A stretch of 11,893 nt of DNA from Pseudomonadota bacterium (GTDB lineage Bacteria > Pseudomonadota > Gammaproteobacteria > Xanthomonadales > Xanthomonadaceae). Below the pieces are notes generated by a model. The model did not search any database. It was not told where the DNA came from and saw nothing but the letters and a program-made list of their open reading frames with translations. The first letter of the stretch is position 1. The number at the start of each line of letters is the position of its first letter. The translations under genes were made by a program, and so were the position numbers. Positions 1-5,665 of the stretch are shown piece after piece. The stretch lies in the NCBI GenBank assembly GCA_023388955.1, contig JAEWFH010000150.1, positions 1 through 11,893 on the forward strand, read 5' to 3'.

Positions 1-214
1 ACTCGTATTCCACGTGCGAGGTCGAGATCGTGATGCCACGCGCCTTCTCTTCCGGCGCACGGTCGATCGCGTCGTAGGCGCTGAACTCGCCGCCAAAACG
101 CTCCGCGCCCACCTTGGTCAGCGCCGCCGTCAGCGTGGTCTTACCGTGGTCGACGTGACCGATGGTGCCGACGTTCACGTGCGGCTTGGTGCGCTCGAAC
201 TTACCCTTGGCCAT
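1..214 (-). CDS. tuf: Elongation factor Tu, N-terminal part (cut by window edge)
   Basis: EF-Tu is the GTPase that carries aminoacyl-tRNA to the ribosomal A site. Only the first 71 residues are here; the rest lies beyond base 1. The start is ATG at 214-212, giving the usual MAKGKFERTKPHVNVGTIGH opening. The P-loop (G1) GHVDHGKT is at residues 19-26 and the switch I/G2 motif RGITI at 59-63, both intact. A weak GAGA Shine-Dalgarno lies about 10 bases upstream. It is the fourth member of a tRNA-Tyr/Gly/Thr/tuf unit, 40 bases after tRNA-Thr, like the E. coli tufB operon, so it is probably the tufB-type copy. It should be co-transcribed with the tRNAs from the promoter near 599-627. Identity is certain; which tuf copy it is rests on context. 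Confidence 0.98.
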   Translation of the reverse strand, partial: MAKGKFERTKPHVNVGTIGHVDHGKTTLTAALTKVGAERFGGEFSAYDAIDRAPEEKARGITISTSHVEYE

Positions 215-254
215 GGCTTTGTCTCGATGAAGTCGTACAGGGGTACGGTTGAGT

Positions 255-330
255 TGGTGCTCACGACTGGAATCGAACCAGCGACCTCCTCCTTACCAAG
301 GAGGTGCTCTACCGACTGAGCTACGTGAGC
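255..330 (-). tRNA. thrT: tRNA-Thr (anticodon GGT)
   Basis: This 76-nt tRNA has its CCA end encoded. The acceptor stem GCTCACG pairs fully with CGTGAGC, and the D stem GCTC pairs with GAGC. The anticodon arm is CCTCC-TTGGTAA-GGAGG with anticodon GGT, reading ACC and ACU. The T arm carries TTCGATT. It lies 38 bases after tRNA-Gly and 40 before tuf, the position of thrT in the E. coli tRNA-tufB operon. It must be cut out of a transcript shared with tuf mRNA. Confidence 0.98.
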
Positions 331-368
331 GTGTTGTGCCAGGCAGGCGGATCGTCGCGGCATATCAA

Positions 369-442
<74 letters not shown>

Positions 443-500
443 GCCGGACACGCCTGCTTGGGTACTACTACCGGAAGCTGGTAAGGCATCCGGGTAAAGC

Positions 501-586
501 TGGTGGAGGGAGGTGGATTCGAACCACCGAAGGCGTAAGCCAGCAGATTTACAGTCTGCCCCCGTTGGCCGCTTGGGTATCCCTCC
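501..586 (-). tRNA. tyrU: tRNA-Tyr (anticodon GTA)
   Basis: This is an 86-nt class II tRNA with a long variable arm and an encoded CCA end. The acceptor stem GGAGGGA pairs with TCCCTCC. The anticodon arm is GCAGA-CTGTAAA-TCTGC with anticodon GTA, reading UAC and UAU. It is the first gene of the tRNA-tuf unit; its 5' end lies 12 bases after the proposed -10 box. In E. coli a further tRNA-Thr (thrU) precedes tyrU; it is absent here, because ychF ends 49 bases upstream. Confidence 0.98.
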
Positions 587-598
587 AGCGAGCCCGCA

Positions 599-627
599 AT
601 TCTGGCGATCCCGAATCTGGAAGTCAA
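599..627 (-). promoter_or_regulatory. Sigma70-type promoter for the tRNA-Tyr/Gly/Thr-tuf unit
   Basis: On the minus strand there is a -35 box TTGACT (627-622), a 17-base spacer and a -10 box CAGAAT (604-599; 4 of 6 matches to TATAAT). It is followed by a GC-rich stretch, TGCGGGCTCGCT, up to the tRNA-Tyr 5' end. Such GC-rich discriminators are typical of stable-RNA promoters under ppGpp control; that regulation is inferred here. The -35 box starts only 8 bases after the ychF stop codon, and no terminator is visible between them. Confidence 0.75.
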
Positions 628-635
628 CGGTTTTT

Positions 636-1727
636 CTACACGTTGAAGCGAAAATGCAGGATATCGCCTTCCTGCACCCGGTACTCCTTGCCTTCCAGGC
701 GCAGCTTGCCGGCCTCGCGGGCCCCGGCCTCGCCGCGGAAGTGGATGAAATCGTCGTAACCGACGGTCTCGGCGCGGATGAAGCCCTTCTCGAAGTCGGT
801 GTGGATCACCGCCGCCGCCTGGGGCGCGGTGGAGCCGGCCTTCACGGTCCAGGCGCGGACCTCCTTCACCCCGGCGGTGAAGTAGGTCTGCAGGCCCAGC
901 AGCGTGTAGGCGGCGCGGATGACGCGGTTCAGGCCCGGCTCGTCCAGGCCCAGGTCGGCCAGGAACGCATCGCGGTCCTCGTCCTCGAGCTGGCTGAGCT
1001 CCTCCTCGATGGCCGCCGAGACCGGCACCACCTCGGCCCCCTCGCCGGCCGCGCGCGCGCGCACGGCATCCAGGTGGGGATTGTCTTCGAAGCCGTCCTC
1101 GAGCACGTTGGCCACGTACATCACCGGCTTCAGGGTCAGCAGGAACAGGTCGCGGATGGCGGCGCGATCGTCCTCCGACAGCTCCAGCGCGCGCACCGGC
1201 CGGCCCTCGGCCAGCCCGTCGCGTACCCTTCCGAGCACCTCCACGCGCACCTTCGCGTCCTTGTCGCCGGACTTGGCATTGCGCTCGGCGCGCTGCAGGG
1301 CGCGCTCGACCGAATCCAGGTCGGCCAGGGCCAGCTCGGTGTCGATGGTCTCGATGTCGGAGATCGGATCCACCCGGCCGGAGACATGGACGATGTCACC
1401 GTGCTCGAAGCAACGCACCACGTGGCAGATCGCATCGACCTCGCGGATGTGGGCGAGGAACTTGTTGCCCAGCCCCTCGCCGCTGGCCGCGCCGGCGACC
1501 AGGCCGGCGATGTCGACGAACTCGACCGCGGTCGGGATCACCTTTTGCGGGTTGATGATCTCCGCCAGCGCGTTCAGTCGCGGATCCGGCACCGGCACCA
1601 CCCCCACGTTGGGCTCGATGGTGCAGAACGGGAAGTTGGCCGCGGCGATGCCGGCCTTGGTCAACGCATTGAAAAGGGTCGATTTGCCGACGTTCGGCAG
1701 GCCGACGATGCCGCACTTGATGCCCAT
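636..1727 (-). CDS. ychF: Ribosome-binding ATPase YchF (Obg-family)
   Basis: YchF belongs to the TRAFAC/Obg family but hydrolyses ATP. It binds the 70S ribosome and is linked to translation fidelity and oxidative-stress responses. The protein has 363 residues, the usual length. Visible motifs are the P-loop GLPNVGKST at residues 9-17, the Walker B region VDIAGLV at 71-77, and NVLE in place of the GTPase NKxD, the NxxE form that explains the ATP preference in this family. A C-terminal TGS domain contains TYFTAGVKEVRAW and ends near RFNV. The ATG (1727-1725) shares its first base with the pth stop (TGATG), so translation is probably coupled to pth, a pairing common in proteobacteria. The stop is TAG. 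No terminator follows before the tRNA promoter. Confidence 0.98.
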   Translation of the reverse strand: MGIKCGIVGLPNVGKSTLFNALTKAGIAAANFPFCTIEPNVGVVPVPDPRLNALAEIINPQKVIPTAVEFVDIAGLVAGAASGEGLGNKFLAHIREVDAICHVVRCFEHGDIVHVSGRVDPISDIETIDTELALADLDSVERALQRAERNAKSGDKDAKVRVEVLGRVRDGLAEGRPVRALELSEDDRAAIRDLFLLTLKPVMYVANVLEDGFEDNPHLDAVRARAAGEGAEVVPVSAAIEEELSQLEDEDRDAFLADLGLDEPGLNRVIRAAYTLLGLQTYFTAGVKEVRAWTVKAGSTAPQAAAVIHTDFEKGFIRAETVGYDDFIHFRGEAGAREAGKLRLEGKEYRVQEGDILHFRFNV

Positions 1728-2317
1728 CAGTTCTTGCCCGTGTGGAGGCGCTTCATGGCCTCGTTGAAGTCACCCTCGATCGCCAGCGGGAGCACGTCCA
1801 AGGCGTCGTCGATGGCGCGGTGGATGAGGGTTTCGTCCTCACCCGAGGGCCGGCCGAGCACCCAGGGGGTGACGCGGTCCTTGTGGCCGGGGTGGCCGAT
1901 GCCGATGCGCAGGCGGTGGAAGCGCCCGTGCCCGAGCAGCTTCATGGCGTCGCGCAGCCCGTTCTGGCCGCCATGGCCGCCGTCGAACTTGAGCCGCGCG
2001 GTACCCGGAGGCAGGTCCAGCTCGTCATGGGCGAGCAGGGCCTGTTCCGGCTCCAGCTTCCAGTACCGCAGCGCGGCGGTGACCGACTTGCCGGAGAGGT
2101 TCATGAACGTGGCCGGCTTGAGCAGGCGCACGGTGCGCCCGTGCACGCTGGCCTGCGCGGTCTCGCCGAACAGCTTGGCGTCCACGCTGAAGCGTGCGCC
2201 CAGCGCGTCCGCCAGGGTATCGATGAACCAGAACCCGGCATTGTGCCGGGTCCTGGCGTAGTCGGCACCGGGATTGCCCAGGCCGACGATCAGGCCGAGG
2301 CCGTCGTTGCCGGTCAC
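1727..2317 (-). CDS. pth: Peptidyl-tRNA hydrolase
   Basis: Pth cleaves the ester bond of peptidyl-tRNAs that drop off the ribosome and so recycles the tRNA. The protein has 196 residues, normal for bacterial Pth. Family residues are visible: LIVGLGNPG at 9-17 with N15, the catalytic histidine H25 in TRHNAGF, N73 in FMNLSGKS, D98 in AHDELDLP and N119 in GGHGGQNGLRD. These match E. coli N10, H20, N68, D93 and N114 with a constant offset of 5. Position 118 is Gln where E. coli has His. The start is GTG at 2317-2315 inside the sequence GTGA, overlapping the rplY stop by 4 bases. No other start fits before the conserved LIVGLGNPG. Coupling to rplY upstream and ychF downstream is likely. Confidence 0.97.
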   Translation of the reverse strand: MTGNDGLGLIVGLGNPGADYARTRHNAGFWFIDTLADALGARFSVDAKLFGETAQASVHGRTVRLLKPATFMNLSGKSVTAALRYWKLEPEQALLAHDELDLPPGTARLKFDGGHGGQNGLRDAMKLLGHGRFHRLRIGIGHPGHKDRVTPWVLGRPSGEDETLIHRAIDDALDVLPLAIEGDFNEAMKRLHTGKN

Positions 2318-2964
2318 TCCCCGGCCGACTCGCCTTCGGTGCCCTCGGCGCCCTCGGCACCCTCTTCGTCCTCGGCACCGCCACCGGTGCGGCCCTTGCG
2401 GGCGACGACGACGGCGATGTCCTGGTCCGGCCCCAAGGCCAGCGCCGGGATCTCGACGCCTTCCGGCAGCTGGATCTGCGACAGGTGGATGGTGTCACCC
2501 AGGTCCAGTCCGGACAGGTCGACGACGATGTTCTCGGGCAGGTCCTTCGGCAGGCAGCTGACCTCGACCTGGTTGAGCTCCTTCATCACGATGACCTCGG
2601 CGTTCTTGCCGGCCGGCGAGGTTTCCTCGTTGACGAAGTGCAGCGGCACCGTGGTGCGCAGCGCCTGCGACTGGTCGATGCGCTGGAAGTCCAGGTGCAT
2701 GATCAGCTGCTTGTACGGATGGCGCTGGATGTCGCGCAGCAGGACGTTGACGACCTTGCCGTCGATGTCCAGGTCGAGGATCGAGGAGTAGAACCACTCG
2801 TTCTGCTGGGCCAGCCAGATCTTTTCCTGGTCGAGCTGGATGAGCTGCGGCTCGGCCTTGCCACCGTAGACGATGCCGGGGATGGCACCGTCGCGACGCA
2901 GGCGGCGGCTCGCACCCTTACCCTCGACGCTACGGCTGGTGGCCTTGATGGTGTTGTCGGACAT
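2314..2964 (-). CDS. rplY: 50S ribosomal protein L25, long CTC/TL5 type
   Basis: L25 binds 5S rRNA in the large ribosomal subunit. At 216 residues this is the two-domain CTC/TL5 form, not the roughly 94-residue E. coli form. The N-terminal 5S-binding domain (about 5-95) contains SRRLRRDGAIPGIVYGG. A beta-rich C-terminal domain (about 100-190) includes EVSCLPKDLPENIVVDLSGL. The last 25 or so residues are an acidic, low-complexity tail built from E-G-A/T triplets. The ATG is at 2964-2962 with only a weak ribosome-binding site. The gene lies 84 bases after prs with two hairpins in between, and overlaps pth by 4 bases. The order prs-rplY-pth-ychF is conserved in many gammaproteobacteria. Confidence 0.97.
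   Translation of the reverse strand: MSDNTIKATSRSVEGKGASRRLRRDGAIPGIVYGGKAEPQLIQLDQEKIWLAQQNEWFYSSILDLDIDGKVVNVLLRDIQRHPYKQLIMHLDFQRIDQSQALRTTVPLHFVNEETSPAGKNAEVIVMKELNQVEVSCLPKDLPENIVVDLSGLDLGDTIHLSQIQLPEGVEIPALALGPDQDIAVVVARKGRTGGGAEDEEGAEGAEGTEGESAGE
2332..2364 (-). repeat. In-frame 9-base repeats coding the acidic L25 tail
   Basis: Three tandem copies of a 9-base unit (GAG-GGN-GCC or ACC, coding E-G-A, E-G-A, E-G-T) and a partial fourth (E-G) lie near the 3' end of rplY. Because the unit is a multiple of three, gain or loss of copies would change tail length without a frameshift. Confidence 0.8.
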
Positions 2965-2993
2965 TTCGTTGTACCCGTTTGCTACAGCGTTGT

Positions 2994-3009
2994 GCCGCCT
3001 CGCGGCGGC
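2994..3009 (-). other. Hairpin with GNRA loop upstream of rplY
   Basis: On the minus strand GCCGCC-GCGA-GGCGGC forms a perfect 6-bp stem closed by a GCGA tetraloop of the stable GNRA class. It lies in the prs-rplY spacer, 29 bases before the rplY ATG. No U-run follows, so it is not a classical terminator. It may act in the rplY leader or as an mRNA-stabilising structure. Confidence 0.6.
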
Positions 3010-3015
3010 GGAAGG

Positions 3016-3039
3016 GGTTCGCCCGCGACCAGGCGAACC
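3016..3039 (-). terminator. Inverted repeat after prs, possible weak or partial terminator
   Basis: A perfect 8-bp inverted repeat (GGTTCGCC ... GGCGAACC, 8-base loop) starts 9 bases after the prs stop codon. On the minus strand it is followed by CCCTTCC, not a U-run. Full intrinsic termination is therefore doubtful. Partial attenuation, or 3'-end protection of a prs transcript, fits better. Confidence 0.4.
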
Positions 3040-3048
3040 GGAAAGGAA

Positions 3049-4008
3049 TCAGTCGACGTAGAGCGAACTGACCGATTCGCCAAAGGCAATCCGGCGGATG
3101 GTCTCGGCCAGCAGCTCGGCGACGCTCAGCTGGCGGACCCGGCCGCACTCGCGGGCCGCGCCGGTCAGCGGAATGGTGTCGGTGACCACCAGTTCGTCAA
3201 GCTGGGAGTTGCTGATATTGCTGATCGCCGCGCCCGACAGCACCGGATGGGTGCAGTAGGCGACGACCTTGGTGGCGCCGTTGGCCTTGAGCGCGGCGGC
3301 GGCGGCGCACAGGGTGCCGGCGGTGTCGACGATGTCGTCGACCAGCACGCAGGTCTTGCCCGACACGTCGCCGATGATGTTCATCACCGTCGCCACGTTG
3401 GCGCGCGGACGACGCTTGTCGATGATGGCCAGGTCGGCATCATCCAGGCGCTTGGCGATCGCGCGGGCGCGGACCACGCCGCCCACGTCCGGGCTGACCA
3501 CCACCATGTTGTCGGTGCCGTGGGCGCGCCAGATATCGGCCAGCAGCAGCGGCGAGGCGTAGACGTTGTCGACCGGGATGTCGAAGAAACCCTGGATCTG
3601 GTCGGCGTGCAGGTCGATGGTCAGCACCCGGTCGCAGCCCACCGCGCTGAACATGGTGGCCGCCACCTTGGCGGTGATGGGCACCCGCGAGGAGCGCGGA
3701 CGGCGGTCCTGGCGGGCATAGCCGAAGTACGGCACGACCGCGGTGACCGAGCTGACCGAGGCGCGCTTGAGGGCGTCGATCAGGACCAGCAACTCGACCA
3801 GGTTCTCCGCGCTGGGCGCGCAGGTGGGCTGGATGACGAAGACTTCCTGGCGGCGGACGTTCTCCTCGATCTCCACCTGGACTTCGCCGTCGGAGAAGCG
3901 GCCCACCAGGGCTTTGCCCAGGCGCACGCCGAGTTCGCGGCACACGGACTCGGCCAGTCGGCGGTTGGCGTTCCCGCTGAATACGAGGAGGTTGCGGTCG
4001 GTGTGCAT
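3049..4008 (-). CDS. prs: Ribose-phosphate pyrophosphokinase (PRPP synthetase)
   Basis: Prs transfers pyrophosphate from ATP to ribose-5-phosphate to make PRPP, the precursor of purines, pyrimidines, NAD, histidine and tryptophan. The protein has 319 residues, near the 315 of E. coli. Visible features are the opening NLLVFSGNANRRLAESVC, the catalytic-loop region FGYARQDRR near 95-103, DLHADQIQGFFD with the metal/ATP-region histidine H134, the flexible-loop KRRP, and the PRPP-binding loop VDDIVDTAGT at 223-232. The ATG is at 4008-4006, matching the family N terminus; the open frame continues further upstream but only by crossing tRNA-Gln. The 23-base leader after the tRNA 3' end has no recognisable Shine-Dalgarno sequence. 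Neighbours ispE-tRNA-Gln-prs-rplY suggest one long transcription unit. Confidence 0.98.
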   Translation of the reverse strand: MHTDRNLLVFSGNANRRLAESVCRELGVRLGKALVGRFSDGEVQVEIEENVRRQEVFVIQPTCAPSAENLVELLVLIDALKRASVSSVTAVVPYFGYARQDRRPRSSRVPITAKVAATMFSAVGCDRVLTIDLHADQIQGFFDIPVDNVYASPLLLADIWRAHGTDNMVVVSPDVGGVVRARAIAKRLDDADLAIIDKRRPRANVATVMNIIGDVSGKTCVLVDDIVDTAGTLCAAAAALKANGATKVVAYCTHPVLSGAAISNISNSQLDELVVTDTIPLTGAARECGRVRQLSVAELLAETIRRIAFGESVSSLYVD

Positions 4009-4031
4009 GGCGGCTGCTGGGTTGGGCAATC

Positions 4032-4108
4032 TGGCAGGGGCGGCAGGATTCGAACCTGCGAATGCCGGGATCAAAACCCGGTGCCTTGGGCCACTTGGCG
4101 ACGCCCCT
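4032..4108 (-). tRNA. glnU: tRNA-Gln (anticodon TTG)
   Basis: This 77-nt tRNA has its CCA end encoded. The acceptor stem AGGGGCG pairs with CGCCCCT, the anticodon arm is CCGGG-TTTTGAT-CCCGG with anticodon TTG, and the T arm is GCAGG-TTCGAAT-CCTGC. The first pair is A1-U72, weak like the U1-A72 of E. coli tRNA-Gln that GlnRS depends on. The gene lies 7 bases after the ispE stop and 23 before the prs start, so it is embedded in an mRNA-coding unit and RNase P processing must split that message. No clear promoter of its own is visible in the end of ispE. The gene symbol is by analogy only. Confidence 0.97.
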
Positions 4109-4115
4109 TCTGACG

Positions 4116-5012
4116 TCAGGCCGGCCCCTGGCAGGCAGGAACCGGGAAACCTCGTGCTTCGAGCGAATCCAGCAGCGGCGAGCGCGGCGCGCCTGCCGCC
4201 ACCCGGGCCCTGGAGCCCGGCGGCAGCTGCGCCAGCGCCGCTTCGGCATCCGCCTGCGTGGCGAACTCGACGAAGCAGCCGCTGCCGGACCCGGTCAGGC
4301 GGGGCCTGCCGAAGCGCGCCAGGAGCACGAACATGGCGTCCACCGCCGGTTCGCGCCCGCGCAGCACCGGCTCGAAGGCATTCCCGAGCTGTTGGCCCGA
4401 AGCGAAGTCGGATATTGTCACGGGCGGCGCATCGCGCGTCAATTCGGGGGCCTGGAACAGCGCCGCGGTCGGCACCTGGACGCCGGGATCGGCCAACAGG
4501 TACCAGGCCGGGGGCAGCGTGACCGGCCGCAGCCGCTCCCCCACCCCTTCCGCCCAGGCGTTGGCGCCATGGACGAACACCGGCACGTCCGCGCCCAGGC
4601 CGAGCCCGATGGCGGCCAGCCGCTCCACGCCCAGGCCGGTGTCCCACAGCACGTCCAGCGCACGCAGCACCGTGGCCGCGTCCGAGGAGCCACCACCAAA
4701 GCCGCCGCCGGCGGGGATCCGCTTGTCGACCCGGATGTCCACGCCCAGCGTGGTGCCCGATGCGCCTTGCAGGGCGCGCGCGGCCCGGACCACCAGGTCG
4801 TCGCCCGGCGCCACCCCGGCCACGGTGGTGCCGTGCCGCTCGACCTTGCCGTCGCCGCGCACCCGCAGGTGCACGGTGTCGCCCCAGTCCAGCATCCGGA
4901 ACACGGTCTGCAGCAGGTGGTAGCCGTCTTCGCGGCGCCCGGGGATGCGCAGGAACAGGTTCAGCTTCGCCGGCGCCGGCCAGGCAGTCCAGCCATCCAC
5001 GCCGGGCGTCAT
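4116..5012 (-). CDS. ispE: 4-diphosphocytidyl-2-C-methyl-D-erythritol kinase
   Basis: IspE is the ATP-dependent kinase of the MEP isoprenoid pathway and phosphorylates the 2-hydroxyl of CDP-methylerythritol. The protein has 298 residues and is a GHMP kinase. It shows the substrate motif PAPAKLNLFL with K16, RREDGYHLL at 26-34, the glycine-rich ATP loop PAGGGFGGGSSDAA at 100-113, the catalytic aspartate D142 in GADVPVF, and the C-terminal GHMP motif LTGSGSGCF. The ATG (5012-5010) overlaps the lolB stop as ATGA, so translation is probably coupled. The stop lies 7 bases before tRNA-Gln. The order lolB-ispE-prs is shared with E. coli. Confidence 0.97.
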   Translation of the reverse strand: MTPGVDGWTAWPAPAKLNLFLRIPGRREDGYHLLQTVFRMLDWGDTVHLRVRGDGKVERHGTTVAGVAPGDDLVVRAARALQGASGTTLGVDIRVDKRIPAGGGFGGGSSDAATVLRALDVLWDTGLGVERLAAIGLGLGADVPVFVHGANAWAEGVGERLRPVTLPPAWYLLADPGVQVPTAALFQAPELTRDAPPVTISDFASGQQLGNAFEPVLRGREPAVDAMFVLLARFGRPRLTGSGSGCFVEFATQADAEAALAQLPPGSRARVAAGAPRSPLLDSLEARGFPVPACQGPA

Positions 5013-5665
5013 CCGTCGACGCCCACCCACTCGTCCACCACCAGCCGCACCCGGGCCTCGCCGCGGCTGGCCTCCACGCGCCGCGGCAGGACCGGGCCGG
5101 ACGCCGCCGGGCCGGCACCCTCGCCGGCCAGGGGCCAGTGGTACTGGACCCGCCAGCCATCCTGCTCCATGTACAGCGGCAGCCCGTCGGTCCCGTACTC
5201 GATCCGCGCCGGGCCCAGCGCGGGTTCGCGCAGCCCCCGGATCCAGGCCGGAAGCGCCTGCAGCGGGACGTCCCAACCGGTCGCCTCCAGCAACAGCAGC
5301 CGGGCATCGAAGCCCCGGCGCGGGCCGCCCTCCACGCCCTCCAGCACGGCGCCGCCGACACCGCCGCCCGCCAGCCGCCAGCCCTGGCCGGTCACCGGGG
5401 CGCGGATGGAGACCTGGAAGGCATCCCCGTGCTGCTGCCAGTCGAGCCTGCCGCTGCCACCCCGCCCGGCATTGGAGGCGGCGATGCGACCGCTGATCGA
5501 CCACTCCGCATCGGCACGCAGCACCTGCTCGCGCTGCTGTTGCGCGGCCTCGTAGCTGGCGCGGAGCGCGGGATCCTGGACCGCCGGCGGGCGCGGCGGC
5601 ACGCTGGCGCAGGCCGCGAGCACCAGGGTGGCACACAGCGTGGTCAGCAAACGCGTGGTCTTCAT
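5009..5665 (-). CDS. lolB: Outer-membrane lipoprotein receptor LolB
   Basis: LolB accepts lipoproteins from the periplasmic carrier LolA and inserts them into the inner leaflet of the outer membrane. The 218-residue product starts with a lipoprotein signal peptide, MKTTRLLTTLCATLVLAAC; the lipobox is L16-A17-A18-C19. The residue after the cysteine is Ala, not Asp, which fits outer-membrane sorting. Family features follow: W-S-I-S-G-R-I-A near 55-62, GRLDWQQHGDAFQVSIRAPV, and AWIRGLREPALGP in the middle. The start ATG (5665-5663) was chosen over longer in-frame starts because it yields the signal peptide and has a GGAGAAG Shine-Dalgarno at 5680-5674, 8 bases away. It overlaps the upstream TPR gene stop by ATGA and ispE by ATGA. 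Confidence 0.94.
   Translation of the reverse strand: MKTTRLLTTLCATLVLAACASVPPRPPAVQDPALRASYEAAQQQREQVLRADAEWSISGRIAASNAGRGGSGRLDWQQHGDAFQVSIRAPVTGQGWRLAGGGVGGAVLEGVEGGPRRGFDARLLLLEATGWDVPLQALPAWIRGLREPALGPARIEYGTDGLPLYMEQDGWRVQYHWPLAGEGAGPAASGPVLPRRVEASRGEARVRLVVDEWVGVDG

Noticed and set aside
630..636. T-run after ychF as a terminator
   Set aside because: The T-run is on the plus strand; on the transcribed (minus) strand it reads as A's, and no hairpin precedes it.
513..2261. Long plus-strand open frame (582 codons) opposite ychF and pth
   Set aside because: It starts inside tRNA-Tyr and runs antisense to two well-conserved genes. Such frames arise from GC-rich codon bias, and the translation resembles no family I know.
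2485..4113. Plus-strand open frame opposite rplY, prs and tRNA-Gln
   Set aside because: It is antisense to conserved genes and reads through a tRNA, so it is a codon-bias shadow.
4111..4118. Perfect palindrome TGACGTCA between ispE and tRNA-Gln
   Set aside because: Eight bases including a stop codon; easily chance, with no second copy or operator context.
4009..5361. Upstream extension of the prs reading frame
   Set aside because: It would translate through tRNA-Gln and ispE in another frame. The family N terminus begins at 4008.
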